32,353 nucleotides of DNA from Geobacteraceae bacterium (GCA_025355965.1 JANXYR010000026.1:1-32353); one strand, 5' to 3'. Shown: positions 9,181-17,542, numbered from the stretch's first letter. Numbers and translations: made by a program. Notes: a model not told the origin generated them from the sequence alone.

Positions 9181-9858
9181 ATGGGGTACTCGCTTTTACT
9201 TTCTCTTGTCTTGCACATCGTCGCGGCACTTGTTTTTATTGTTGCCGGTGGTGTTATGACTGGCGTAGATAATGCCCCTAAATTCATTGTTCAGGATGTT
9301 GTACTTGGCCCATCGATCAGTGCATCGAATCAATCTATTGCACCCCAACCTTTAGTACCTTCTTCTGAGAAGACGTCGTTAGAACCAACAGCTGATCAGA
9401 AAACAGTTGAGCATTTGCAGGAACAGTCATCAGACCAGTCGTCTGAAACATCTGCCAATTCAAGAGAGGGTGACCTTATGTCGATACCCTTGGGATTGGG
9501 TATGACACACGGTTATTTCAGCGGTTTTGCAGATGGCAGGTCATTGAAGGATGACATTCGGGTATATTATTTTGAAATGGTTGAAAAAATCAACCGGGAG
9601 TGGTGGAATCATGCGGCACAACTTAATGAGCCGATTCGTCAGGATGGTCTGTTTGATGTGCTGCTTCAACGGGATGGGACCATAGTTTCGATACAGATCA
9701 AGCAGGGAACAGGATTGCCTGAGGCGGATCGGCTTCTGATGGAAATCATAAGGAAGGCGTCACCTCTTCCGCCTTTACCATCTACCTATGAACTGTCAAT
9801 GTTTAGGGCTCCGTTAAGGATAAAAGCACCATCATTTCTATTTCGCCTTGGAAAATAA
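9181..9858 (+). CDS. TonB/TolA-like C-terminal domain protein, inner-membrane anchored
   Basis: The frame is open from ATG 9124, but ATG 9181 has AAGGA at 9168-9172 with normal spacing and puts the membrane helix right at the N-terminus, so it is preferred (225 residues). Seen: one N-terminal membrane helix (YSLLLSLVLHIVAALVFIV), a polar Gln/Ser/Glu-rich linker, then a TonB/TolA-type C-terminal domain (about residues 125-225: INREWWNH, VLLQRDGTIVSIQI, LPEADRLLMEII, LPPLP). The linker lacks the usual Pro-Lys repeats of TonB. Known: such proteins couple the inner-membrane proton motive force to outer-membrane receptors. No ExbB/ExbD or TonB-dependent receptor is in the window. Lies between the kinase and the OB-fold protein. 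A structural or energising role for the outer-membrane complex is only a guess. Confidence 0.8.
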   Translation: MGYSLLLSLVLHIVAALVFIVAGGVMTGVDNAPKFIVQDVVLGPSISASNQSIAPQPLVPSSEKTSLEPTADQKTVEHLQEQSSDQSSETSANSREGDLMSIPLGLGMTHGYFSGFADGRSLKDDIRVYYFEMVEKINREWWNHAAQLNEPIRQDGLFDVLLQRDGTIVSIQIKQGTGLPEADRLLMEIIRKASPLPPLPSTYELSMFRAPLRIKAPSFLFRLGK

Positions 9859-10007
9859 TCGACAATCAAAAATATTAACGACTGAACAATTGTTTCGCCC
9901 AGATTCTGAAATCTGTATCCATGCTTGCGTATTTGCGATTAAAAATGTTACAATCCAACTTCAATGTTTTTTTGCAACGGCAATTACATACAAAAAAAGG
10001 AGATGAA

Positions 10008-10751
10008 ATGAAAATTGCAATAATCAGCTTGGCCCTTAGCTCACTGGTTCTAATGCCGGTTAGCGGAATTTGTAAATCAGACAATAAAGTGGCCGATGCT
10101 TTAACCGCTGGAGGAATGATCGAAAATGATGCCCCTTCAGGAGAAACAGGCATAGTTGTAGAAACTATGAATGCGGGTGGTTACACTTATTCCAATTTGA
10201 AAAAAAATGGTGTAACAGATTGGGTTGCTTCTCCAGCCACATCCTTAGAAGTTGGGCAGGAGGTAACTTTCACAGGTTGTATGCCCATGGCTAATTTTCA
10301 TAGTAAGGCCCTCAATCGTACTTTCCCGACTATCAAGTTTTGCGGTGCAGTAAAGGGGAAAACCGGTGCTGAACAACTTAACAAAAAACCAACAGGAAGC
10401 AAAGTAGTTGAACCAACTTCCGATGAAAAGATAGCTATTCAGGCGGCAAAAGGTAAAGATGCTCATTCGGTTGCCGATTGTTTTGCAAAAAGTACGGAAC
10501 TTGACAAGAAAATCGTAGAAGTAAGAGGCAAAGTAATGAAGGTCTCAAACGGAATTATGGGCATGAACTGGGCTCATATACAGGACGGGACCGGCACTCC
10601 TGCCATGAATAATAACAATCTTGTTGTAACAATGAAAGGAGAGCCTGAAGTAGGAAGTATTATAACTATTTCCGGCACTTTGAACAAAAATAAGGATTTC
10701 GGTTCAGGCTATAAATATGACGTTATAGTGGAGCAGGCAACCATAAAATAG
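10008..10751 (+). CDS. periplasmic NrfJ-like / tandem OB-fold-type protein
   Basis: The frame is open from 9921, but ATG 10008 is the real start: AAGGAG (9997-10002) lies just upstream and a clean signal peptide follows (cleavage about residue 20-24). 247 residues. Seen: two related halves. The first has VVETMNAGGYTYSNL, WVASPATSLEVGQEVTF and MPMANFHSKALNRTF. The second, after about residue 125, has VEVRGKVMKVSNGIMGMNWAHIQDGTG and VGSIITISGTL. The first half matches my memory of NrfJ-type proteins found beside cytochrome nitrite reductase genes. The second half is an OB-fold-like repeat (bOF/nucleic-acid-binding-like) often seen in such periplasmic proteins. No haem motif. Function unknown; in similar loci it accompanies cytochrome clusters. 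Followed by a terminator at 10821. Confidence 0.75.
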   Translation: MKIAIISLALSSLVLMPVSGICKSDNKVADALTAGGMIENDAPSGETGIVVETMNAGGYTYSNLKKNGVTDWVASPATSLEVGQEVTFTGCMPMANFHSKALNRTFPTIKFCGAVKGKTGAEQLNKKPTGSKVVEPTSDEKIAIQAAKGKDAHSVADCFAKSTELDKKIVEVRGKVMKVSNGIMGMNWAHIQDGTGTPAMNNNNLVVTMKGEPEVGSIITISGTLNKNKDFGSGYKYDVIVEQATIK

Positions 10752-10820
10752 GCCAAAACGTTACCATTGTGCATGCCAATTTCAAAACTAAGGATAAGTA
10801 AGATCTACACACCGCCATTC

Positions 10821-10868
10821 ACTGTTCCTTGTCATATGTATCATGGCAAGGAACAGTCTGCTTTTGAT
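10821..10868 (+). terminator. hairpin terminator after the NrfJ-like gene
   Basis: Perfect 11-bp inverted repeat ACTGTTCCTTG / CAAGGAACAGT (10821-10831 and 10847-10857) with a 15-nt loop, followed by CTGCTTTTG. The T-run is short, so termination may be partial. The rest of 10752-11127 holds no gene I can support. Confidence 0.6.
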
Positions 10869-11127
10869 TGTAAGAAGTGATGTCAGATGCTTAATTGGAT
10901 TCATGCCGATTTAGTGTCGGTTGGTTTTTACGTACAAGTTGCATAATGCACAACAACCTCATTAGGGATATGAATAAGACTATTAAAACTAATTGTTTTA
11001 CCTTTCGAATTAGATCCTTTATAAATATAATCAGATATAAGGCTAATTTACTGTTTCGGGACAGGGGAAAGTTTGTTTTTCCTTACGGTGTGTCAGGCGT
11101 TAATAACCCTAACTTAGGAGGCCAGTC

Positions 11128-12639
11128 TTGAGTAAAGCCAAAATTCTCATTGCAGACGATGAACATCTCATTTCCTCAATGCTAGCTTTAAACCTAGAAA
11201 AGGTGGGATATGTTGTTGAGACGGCTGCTTCAGGGGAAGAAGCCCTTCAGAAATTTTATGATTTCAAACCTGATCTGGTGATACTTGATCTTCATCTTCC
11301 CGACGCATACGGTCTTGATTTACTAGTTACGATGAGGGGGGCTGATGACTCTCTACCCTTCATAGTCATTACAGCGAATATTATGGCGGATTCCGCCGTA
11401 AACGCGTTTAAATTGGGCGCGGTCAATTTTTTTGGCAAGCCGTTCGAAATGGATGAAATTGTACTTTCTGTTGCTAAGTACATAAAAGATAAGCAAATAG
11501 AGGATGTTGAACCAAGCCCTACGGTACGTCGAAACGTATCGACACAAGATCAAATGATAGGTAATTCACCCAAGATGGTGGAAATTTCCAAGCTGGTTTA
11601 TGCCTGTGCATCAACTGACGCAAGAACGGTTCTGGTCACCGGAGAAAGCGGTACCGGCAAGGGATTGGTGGCACAGGCGATTCACCAGTACAGTGCACGT
11701 TCCAATGCACCATTCATAGCGGTAAATTGTGCGGCTATTCCAGAAAGTCTTATTGAAAATGAACTGTTCGGCCATGACAGAGGTGCTTATACCGACGCAG
11801 GTAAAAAACAGAAAGGGATTTTTGAGCAAGCCAATGGTGGAACTGTTTTTCTTGATGAAATAGGGGACATGCCACTCTCTATGCAGACTAAGCTGCTCAA
11901 TATCTTGGAGACCAAGCGGTTTCGACGCCTTGGAGGCGAAGCTGATGTTGAAACCGATGTACGCATCATTGCCGCAACGAATCAGGATCTTGTTAAAATG
12001 GTTGCGGATGGCCGTTTCAGGGGAGACCTCTATTATCGGCTTAACATGATAAATATCCGTGTTCCTGCTTTGCGGAAACGCCTTGAGGATATCCCGGCAA
12101 TGGTACAGTATTTCATTGAGCGCTTGAATGCTGAGTATGGGAGGAGGATAATAAAGGCCTCTACTGATGCTTTGGAGAAGTTACAAGCCTATTCCTGGCC
12201 GGGGAATGTCCGTGAACTCCGTAATGTTATCGAACGTGCGATGATGCTTGAGAAAGGCAATATGCTTACGCACTTTCATTTGTGCGAGGAACCCAAGAAG
12301 GATCGCCTCGCCACTTCACCTGAACCGCAGTCTTCCGATCAAACCGTTTTGACAACAGATAATGGGCACCGTTTTGCAGGTTTCCAATTGCCTCCTGAAG
12401 GGATCTCATTCGAGGAGGTTGAAAAACAGTTGATTGGCCTTGCCTTGGAGAGCGCCAGCGGTAATCAGTCAAAGGCTGCCAAAATACTTAAAATGAGCCG
12501 TGACACCCTACGTTACCGGATGAAAAAATATGGTATCTCTGAGTTCATGTATCAAGATCTTGACTGCGAACAGAAGGTTGCGGTTCAGATGAAGTCCAAG
12601 CCTGAAGGATATACGGTATTCAAATGGGCTAGCTGTTAA
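11128..12639 (+). CDS. NtrC-family sigma-54-dependent response regulator
   Basis: 503 residues. TTG start at 11128 with TAGGAGG at 11115-11121. Seen: receiver domain (about 4-118) with D54 (LVILDLHLPD), AAA+ domain (about 145-375) with Walker A GESGTGKG (172-179) and Walker B GGTVFLDEIGD, and a C-terminal Fis-type helix-turn-helix (about 440-490: NQSKAAKILKMSRDTLRYRM). The sigma-54 contact loop reads GAYTDA (219-224) instead of the usual GAFTGA. The F-to-Y change is common; the second G to D is less so. Known: phosphorylated NtrC-type proteins bind enhancers and remodel sigma-54 polymerase. Inference: it is paired with the haem kinase at 7482 and drives the -24/-12 promoters at 15178, 23517 and 27990. 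It stands alone between two terminators. Confidence 0.95.
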   Translation: MSKAKILIADDEHLISSMLALNLEKVGYVVETAASGEEALQKFYDFKPDLVILDLHLPDAYGLDLLVTMRGADDSLPFIVITANIMADSAVNAFKLGAVNFFGKPFEMDEIVLSVAKYIKDKQIEDVEPSPTVRRNVSTQDQMIGNSPKMVEISKLVYACASTDARTVLVTGESGTGKGLVAQAIHQYSARSNAPFIAVNCAAIPESLIENELFGHDRGAYTDAGKKQKGIFEQANGGTVFLDEIGDMPLSMQTKLLNILETKRFRRLGGEADVETDVRIIAATNQDLVKMVADGRFRGDLYYRLNMINIRVPALRKRLEDIPAMVQYFIERLNAEYGRRIIKASTDALEKLQAYSWPGNVRELRNVIERAMMLEKGNMLTHFHLCEEPKKDRLATSPEPQSSDQTVLTTDNGHRFAGFQLPPEGISFEEVEKQLIGLALESASGNQSKAAKILKMSRDTLRYRMKKYGISEFMYQDLDCEQKVAVQMKSKPEGYTVFKWASC

Positions 12640-12750
12640 GGTCGTAACGTGCCAAGTTAACAGCCATAACACTTGAATAATTTTACCATATCTAGTTTGA
12701 AAGAACTCATCTTTGTCCTTATCCTGCGAGGCAGATGAATTCACGATATA

Positions 12751-12779
12751 AACGCCTCCCCAAAGAGGCGTTTTTTTTT
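12751..12779 (+). terminator. rho-independent terminator after the sigma-54 regulator
   Basis: AACGCCTC / GAGGCGTT stem (12751-12758, 12765-12772) with a 6-nt loop and a run of nine T. Strong classical form. Confidence 0.93.
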
Positions 12780-12847
12780 ATAGATCAAGGCGCAATTACA
12801 ATGTATATAATGTGAAAGTAACTGAGAATTTAATAAGGATTTAATGG

Positions 12848-13345
12848 GTGAGGAATATGAAAAATATGAATGTGGCTATCTGCTTTTATTTTATTTTACT
12901 TACAGTGGTTGTTGCCCCTGCTTGGGGATTTGACGGCATGGATATTCCTAAACTCAAACAAATGGCGGAAGAGGGCAATGCTGACGCTCAGTCGAAACTT
13001 GGAGTTATGTATGCCACTGGCATTGGCATTGATATGAACAAGCAGGAGGCGCTAAAATGGTATCGGAGGTCGGCCGAGCAAAATGATCCGGTTGGTCAGT
13101 GGAATCTTGCATTCATGTATGTGCGTGGCGAAGGCGTAGAAGTAAACTACAATAAAGCACGAGAGCTCTTTCAAAAATCTGCCGACAGCGGTTTTGCAAA
13201 CGCTCAATACGATCTTGGGATGATGTGTCTTCAAGGACTAGGTGGAAAAGAGGATCGGATCGAAGCAGAAAAATGGTTCCGTAAGTCAGCGGAACAGGGA
13301 TACCGGGAAGCAAAAAAAATACTGAAAGAGTTTGAACCGAAATAG
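12848..13345 (+). CDS. secreted Sel1-like repeat protein
   Basis: 165 residues. GTG 12848 is chosen because AAGGA (12835-12839) is well spaced; ATG 12857 and 12866 are in frame and also possible. Seen: signal peptide (cleavage about residue 27, APAWG-F), then three Sel1-like tetratricopeptide repeats. Each has the A/G-x-LG-x-MY-x-G-x-G pattern and WYRRSAEQ / LFQKSADSG / WFRKSAEQG helices. Known: Sel1 repeats form a superhelix for protein-protein contacts. Inference: a periplasmic scaffold or assembly factor for neighbouring secreted proteins. A possible -10 TATAAT lies at 12806-12811 without a clear -35. Confidence 0.9.
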   Translation: MRNMKNMNVAICFYFILLTVVVAPAWGFDGMDIPKLKQMAEEGNADAQSKLGVMYATGIGIDMNKQEALKWYRRSAEQNDPVGQWNLAFMYVRGEGVEVNYNKARELFQKSADSGFANAQYDLGMMCLQGLGGKEDRIEAEKWFRKSAEQGYREAKKILKEFEPK

Positions 13346-13382
13346 GTATCGTGTGCCCTGACGAAATCCACTGCTGTCAAAT

Positions 13383-13399
13383 AGCCTTTTTGAAAGGCT
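13383..13399. repeat. small hairpin downstream of the Sel1 gene
   Basis: Perfect 7-bp stem AGCCTTT / AAAGGCT with a TTG loop, 38 nt after the Sel1 stop. There is no T-run on the plus strand, so it is not a clear terminator. It could be an mRNA 3' stabiliser or a weak bidirectional terminator. Confidence 0.4.
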
Positions 13400-13552
13400 T
13401 GATAATAAATGAAAAGCGTAGTAAACCGCACAATAATAATATTGACTGAAAAGCAAAAAACAACGTATTACATTAAAACAAGTTTTACTTTGGAGAATAC
13501 GAGTCCTGCTTAAAAGTTTCTCAAGTACAAAATATTTGGCGAAAGGGAGAAA

Positions 13553-13618
13553 ATGCCTGTGGATCTCATAACCTTCATCTTACCCCTCCGGAATGTTGCG
13601 TATGTATATCATGATTAA
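13553..13618 (+). CDS. possible 21-residue leader ORF overlapping the cytochrome start
   Basis: ATG 13553 is preceded by a good AAAGGGAG (13542-13549). The ORF ends with TAA at 13616-13618, across the start codons of the large cytochrome (13593, 13602, 13611), none of which has its own Shine-Dalgarno sequence. This could be a translational-coupling leader. The peptide (MPVDLITFILPL...) resembles nothing I know. It may be fortuitous. Confidence 0.3.
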   Translation: MPVDLITFILPLRNVAYVYHD

Positions 13619-14954
13619 AACATGGGCCATATCTTTTGCCATTGTATTTTTTCTTGGTAATGCCACGCCGTCTTATGCGGAAACATGTTTATCAACAACC
13701 TGTCATTCGGCTATCGGAGCTTTTAAAAATATTCACCAGCCTCTAAAGAATGGAGATTGCTCTTTCTGTCACCAGCAAACAGTTAAGGAACATCCTCTCA
13801 AGGGTGGAAAAAGTTTTGGGTTTATCGCCAAGCCTGCTGAGCTCTGCAAAAAATGCCACAATTCATTTGGGAAAAAGAAGGTGACACATTCTCCATTCAA
13901 GGAAGGAGAATGTGTCGCTTGTCACAACGCTCATGGCGCAAATGGACGTTTTCTCTTAGATGACAACGAGGACCGCTCCGGACTCTGTTTCGGCTGCCAC
14001 GACAGCGCCCCTTTCAACAAAAAGTACATACATGGTCCGGTGGCTACGGGGAGTTGCACCGTCTGTCACGACTCTCACCAATCAGATGTAAAGGGACTAT
14101 TAAAATCAGCTTCACGAGAACTGTGCCTTTCGTGTCATGACGATTTTGCCAAAAAGATGAATTCTGCAACAATAATTCACCCTCCCGTGAAAAAAGAACC
14201 ATGCACATCCTGCCACAATCCCCACAGCTCGTCGTGGCCCAATTTGCTGAAACAAGGGATGCCGGATCTCTGTGCAGGGTGTCACAGGGAAACTGTGAAG
14301 AAGATCAAAAATGCCAAAGTGCCTCACAAGCCGGTCACTGAGGGCAAACTGTGCAGTAGTTGCCATTCGTCTCACTTTTCCAAAGTAAAGGGCCTGCAGT
14401 TGTTTGATGATGAAAAAAACACCTGCCTTGTTTGCCACAGTAGCGACAAACTCGGCAAGCCCCCCCTTGCCAATATAAAAAAAGATCTGGAAGGGAAAAA
14501 GTATCTTCACGGGCCGATCAAAAAAGGCCTTTGTGGTGGTTGCCATTCCTCCCACGGGTCTGACTTTCCCCATATTTTGACCGGTAACTATCCGAGTGAT
14601 TTTTACGTACCTTTCAAAGAGGATAGCTATAGTTTCTGTTTGCGATGTCACGACAAGAATATGGTCAACTTCGCTGAAACCACCATCTATACAAAGTTTC
14701 GTAATGGCAGCAGGAATCTACACTATGTTCACGTCAACAACAGCAAAGGACGTAGCTGTAGGGCTTGTCACGAATCACACGCCTCCGGCGGGCCGAAACT
14801 CATCAACGCTGAGGGGACCAAATTCGGTGAGTGGCGCGTACAGAGCCGCTTCCAGATTACTGCCACAGGCGGGAGTTGTGCACCGGGTTGTCACCGTCGC
14901 TATGGCTATGATCGGGTCAAGCCGGTCGATCTGACCTTTCCCATAAATAAATAG
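13593..14954 (+). CDS. multihaem c-type cytochrome, doubled-CXXCH family, up to 15 haems
   Basis: 453 residues. ATG 13593; ATG 13602 and 13611 are in frame and give an equally good signal peptide (WAISFAIVFFLGN...SYA-E). Seen: 13 canonical CXXCH motifs (CSFCH, CKKCH, CVACH, CFGCH, CTVCH, CLSCH, CTSCH, CAGCH, CSSCH, CLVCH, CGGCH, CLRCH, CRACH), plus CLSTTCH (CX4CH) at the N-terminus and CAPGCH (CX3CH) at the C-terminus. The motifs alternate in paired units with CxxCH-x-SH/PH/AH and HGP/HPP spacing. This is the doubled-CXXCH fold, in which the next unit's His completes each haem. Known: such proteins are periplasmic or outer-surface electron carriers. It lies between the Sel1 protein and the tetrahaem cytochrome and likely passes electrons along the same route. 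Confidence 0.95.
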   Translation: MLRMYIMIKTWAISFAIVFFLGNATPSYAETCLSTTCHSAIGAFKNIHQPLKNGDCSFCHQQTVKEHPLKGGKSFGFIAKPAELCKKCHNSFGKKKVTHSPFKEGECVACHNAHGANGRFLLDDNEDRSGLCFGCHDSAPFNKKYIHGPVATGSCTVCHDSHQSDVKGLLKSASRELCLSCHDDFAKKMNSATIIHPPVKKEPCTSCHNPHSSSWPNLLKQGMPDLCAGCHRETVKKIKNAKVPHKPVTEGKLCSSCHSSHFSKVKGLQLFDDEKNTCLVCHSSDKLGKPPLANIKKDLEGKKYLHGPIKKGLCGGCHSSHGSDFPHILTGNYPSDFYVPFKEDSYSFCLRCHDKNMVNFAETTIYTKFRNGSRNLHYVHVNNSKGRSCRACHESHASGGPKLINAEGTKFGEWRVQSRFQITATGGSCAPGCHRRYGYDRVKPVDLTFPINK

Positions 14955-15033
14955 CAACAAGGCAGTTCAGAACTTTAAAAATATGGCGCATCTTCGATCA
15001 CTATTTTTATTTGCATATGGAATGTGGGGGTAA

Positions 15034-15050
15034 TGGGGCATATGACACAC
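15034..15050. promoter_or_regulatory. candidate upstream activator site
   Basis: TGGGGCATATGACACAC, about 130 bp before the -24/-12 promoter at 15178. The 11-mer ATATGACACAC recurs in reverse orientation (GTGTGTCATAT) at 27707-27717, upstream of the second selenocytochrome. The distance fits an enhancer for an NtrC-type activator. Inference from repetition only. Confidence 0.4.
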
Positions 15051-15177
15051 TCGGATGTCTGTGAGGTGGGTGAAATTTACCTCAGGGTTGTTGGAACTGC
15101 ATCGGATGTTACTATACTAAACTAAAAATATAAATAAAATCAATGCTTTGAGCTTATTTAAACAAATATTATAAAGA

Positions 15178-15193
15178 TGGCATTCTACTTGCT
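15178..15193 (+). promoter_or_regulatory. sigma-54 (-24/-12) promoter of the tetrahaem cytochrome
   Basis: TGGCATTCTACTTGCT: GG and GC are separated by exactly 10 nt, with TGGCA and TTGCT elements intact. It lies 135 nt before ATG 15329, giving a predicted leader of about 125 nt. Confidence 0.8.
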
Positions 15194-15232
15194 TTATAAT
15201 ATGCAACGAACGTTTTGTTTGTATGGGTGGTT

Positions 15233-15246
15233 GCTTTGGGGGAAGC
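15233..15246. repeat. leader hairpin with TGGGGG loop
   Basis: GCTT-TGGGGG-AAGC, roughly 30-45 nt after the start site predicted from the -12 element. The loop is the exact complement of the CCCCCA loops in the leaders of both selenocytochromes (23588-23603, 28066-28089). The stem is only 4 bp. Confidence 0.3.
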
Positions 15247-15328
15247 GATTACTCCGGAAAGTTAGCGGTGTGCACAGAAAGAGGGCCACGCAATTATCCA
15301 AAAAAAAAGCTAAAGGAGATATCACAAA

Positions 15329-16129
15329 ATGAAAAAACAGATTATTACTCTTGTTGCAGTAGCTAGCATCGCAGCCGGATACACTATGGCCTACGCAGCT
15401 GCCGGTTCTCAAGGTGGCGGTATTGTTGGTTCAAAGCATGACATGAATCTTTTTCTAACTACTAATGGTGGAGTTAAGGACACTGATACTCGTACTTGTG
15501 CTTACTGCCACACTCCTCACCATGCTGCTGCTCCTGGACAGATGGTTGATGTGCAGGTTGGCGGTGCCACTGTTAGTTATGAGGTCTACTCTCCTCTCTG
15601 GAGCCGTACTTTGTCTAACGGTAACTATGATCAGTACGTCAGCGCCACCTTCAATCCTGCATTAGACGGTAAAGCCTACGATCCAATGATGGGCCCATCA
15701 CGTCTTTGCATGAGTTGCCATGATGGTTCCATCGCTGTCGACTCCTATTATGGGAAGACAGGGACAGTTGCACAAAGAGGCGATGACCTTATGAACTACT
15801 TTGGTTCGAACCACTTTGCTATTGGTGGAAGCTATGGTCTTGCAAATGATCACCCGGTTGGTTTTGTTTATACCGATATGCAGTCTGATACTATCAAATA
15901 TGAGCTGAAAGGCGTTACCTCGACATTTATTGGCGGGACGAAGTCTATTCTGTCAGTCTTGACTGATATTCCTGGTGTAGGTGCTGTTATGACTTGTGCT
16001 TCTTGTCATGACGTTCACAACGGTCCAGCAGTTCTTAACAAAACCCCTGCTTCCGGTCGTGGCTATTTCTTGCTTGCTTCGCAGACAGACTCAGCACTTT
16101 GCCTGTCGTGCCATGACAAAAACAAATAA
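15329..16129 (+). CDS. tetrahaem c-type cytochrome
   Basis: 266 residues. ATG 15329 with AAAGGAG at 15312-15318. Seen: a signal peptide (IITLVAVASIAAGYTMAYA-A) and four CXXCH motifs (CAYCHTPHH, CMSCHDGS, CASCHDVH, CLSCHDK). The N-terminal pattern GSKHDM...CxYCHTPHH...LWSR...CMSCHDG is shared with the first 110 residues of the dodecahaem protein at 21519 (SSKHNL...CIFCHTPHH...LWSR...CLSCHDG), so the two are related. Known: small tetrahaem cytochromes of Geobacter act in the periplasm or assemble into extracellular filaments; the sequence does not decide. It has its own sigma-54-type promoter, strong ribosome site and strong terminator, so it is likely an independently controlled and highly expressed transcript. 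Confidence 0.95.
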   Translation: MKKQIITLVAVASIAAGYTMAYAAAGSQGGGIVGSKHDMNLFLTTNGGVKDTDTRTCAYCHTPHHAAAPGQMVDVQVGGATVSYEVYSPLWSRTLSNGNYDQYVSATFNPALDGKAYDPMMGPSRLCMSCHDGSIAVDSYYGKTGTVAQRGDDLMNYFGSNHFAIGGSYGLANDHPVGFVYTDMQSDTIKYELKGVTSTFIGGTKSILSVLTDIPGVGAVMTCASCHDVHNGPAVLNKTPASGRGYFLLASQTDSALCLSCHDKNK

Positions 16130-16152
16130 TTAAACTGTATTCTGTCACTCGA

Positions 16153-16182
16153 AGGGCCGCCGAATTTCGGTGGCCCTTTTTT
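16153..16182 (+). terminator. rho-independent terminator after the tetrahaem cytochrome
   Basis: 11-bp stem AGGGCCGCCGA / TCGGTGGCCCT (one G-T pair), 3-nt loop ATT and six T. Very strong. Confidence 0.95.
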
Positions 16183-16294
16183 AATTCTTTCATTTTTATT
16201 ATTTTATAGTTATAAAAAGATTGGATGTTGTAGCCGGAACGGTTTTTCCGTGTAGACGGACCGATCGGCATCTTTTGGAAGTGAGGAGGATTGC

Positions 16295-17542
16295 ATGGGA
16301 AGTTGGTATTCGGGTTGTCAAACGGTTTTGGGAAAAAGTATGATTTTAATTGCTACGGTACTGTTATCTGCCAGTTTAACCGCGTGTGCCGGGAAGTCCA
16401 ACGTGAAAGAGGTCTTCTGGCCTCCGACCCCTGATTTGCCGCGTGTCCAGTTCCTGAAGGCCATCAAAGATTCTGAAGATGTTATTGAGAGTAAGTCGCT
16501 GTCGCTTGTCAGTCTTGGCGGTGGTGGCGAGGAGTTTGTGTCTATAGTCAAGCCATACGGAATCACTGTGGCCAACGGCAAGATCTACGTCTGTGATACG
16601 GTCCAAGCGGATGTACTGATTATAGATCTCCCAAACAAGAAGATGACGCGCCTTCCGGGCAACATCAATGCCGGTCGGCTGAAAAAACCGATAAATGTCG
16701 CCGTCGACGGAAAGGGCAACATTTTTGTGGCTGATACCTCGAGGCTCGAGGTGCTTCAGTATGCCCCTGATGGTAGCTATCTGCGCAGTATTGGCACCGG
16801 TAGGGAGATGAAGCCTGTTGATGTACGTGTAGATGAAGAATACATTTTTGTTCTTGATCACAGCACTAGTCAGATACTTATCTTCGACATTGTCAGCGGC
16901 GACTTCCTGAAATCCATTGGCGGTGGTGACGATCCCAAAAGGCGACTCTCAGGCCCGACCAATATGGCCAGTGACGGCAAAGGGGCGTTGTTTGTCTCTA
17001 ATTTCGGTAATGGCCGGATCGTCAAACTCGACCGGGATGGCAACTTTCTCATGGGGTACGGGCGGTTGGGGATCACCGTCGGTGAGTTTGGGCGTCCCCG
17101 CGGGATTGCCGTGGACAATGAGGGGTTTATCTACGTAGTGGATGCTGCCGCGCAACATGTGCAGATTTTTGATGATCAGATGCGTATTATGATGTTCTTC
17201 GGAGCTCCTGGTACACCCGGATCACTTAATATCCCTGCCGGTATTGCTGCTTCCACAGATAACCTTGATTTTTATCAGAAAATGGCGGCACCCGGCTTCA
17301 TTCTGGAAAAGGTAATCTTTGTGGTAAGTCAGATTGGAGATCATATGGTCAACATCTATGGTGTCGGTAAAAAGCAGGGAGTCGACTACGACGCTGATGT
17401 TAAGAAAACCATAGCAGAACAAGCTAAAAAGGCAGCGGAGATCAAGGGAAAGCTGCTCAAGGCCCAGGAGGAAAAGGAGAAAAACGCTGGGCAGGAACCG
17501 GTCACTGAAACTCCCGACACTGTTAAACCGACGGTAAAGTAG
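16295..17542 (+). CDS. NHL-repeat (six-bladed beta-propeller) lipoprotein
   Basis: 415 residues. ATG 16295 with GAGGAGGA at 16283-16290. Seen: a lipoprotein signal with lipobox LTAC (C31), the motif VFWPPTPDLPRVQFLKAI, then NHL repeats (about 80-345; VKPYGITVANGKIYVCDT, INVAVDGKGNIFVADT, PRGIAVDNEGFIYVVD). The C-terminal tail is Lys/Glu/Ala-rich (about 365-415) and probably helical. Known: NHL propellers are protein-binding platforms; in Geobacter-type loci they accompany multihaem cytochromes. It is first in a tight operon, with 8 nt to the next gene. The protein at 20247 is a paralogue with the same WPP start motif. Inference: an outer-membrane-linked scaffold of the conduit. Confidence 0.92.
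   Translation: MGSWYSGCQTVLGKSMILIATVLLSASLTACAGKSNVKEVFWPPTPDLPRVQFLKAIKDSEDVIESKSLSLVSLGGGGEEFVSIVKPYGITVANGKIYVCDTVQADVLIIDLPNKKMTRLPGNINAGRLKKPINVAVDGKGNIFVADTSRLEVLQYAPDGSYLRSIGTGREMKPVDVRVDEEYIFVLDHSTSQILIFDIVSGDFLKSIGGGDDPKRRLSGPTNMASDGKGALFVSNFGNGRIVKLDRDGNFLMGYGRLGITVGEFGRPRGIAVDNEGFIYVVDAAAQHVQIFDDQMRIMMFFGAPGTPGSLNIPAGIAASTDNLDFYQKMAAPGFILEKVIFVVSQIGDHMVNIYGVGKKQGVDYDADVKKTIAEQAKKAAEIKGKLLKAQEEKEKNAGQEPVTETPDTVKPTVK

Larger units (their letters stand above)
14955..15328. other. 374-bp promoter region of the tetrahaem cytochrome
   Basis: No gene. It holds a GGGG/ATATGACAC motif (15034-15050), a -24/-12 promoter (15178-15193), a small hairpin with a TGGGGG loop (15233-15246) and the ribosome binding site AAAGGAG (15312-15318). 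Confidence 0.6.

Noticed and set aside
9900..9915. CAGATT/AATCTG hairpin before the NrfJ-like gene
   Set aside because: Short, no T-run, no repeat elsewhere; likely chance.
10895..11131. 78-residue ORF before the sigma-54 regulator
   Set aside because: No ribosome site, no recognisable content, and it runs into the regulator's start; more likely promoter/leader DNA.
14112..14651. 179-residue minus-strand ORF
   Set aside because: Antisense shadow of the 15-haem cytochrome; no recognisable domain.
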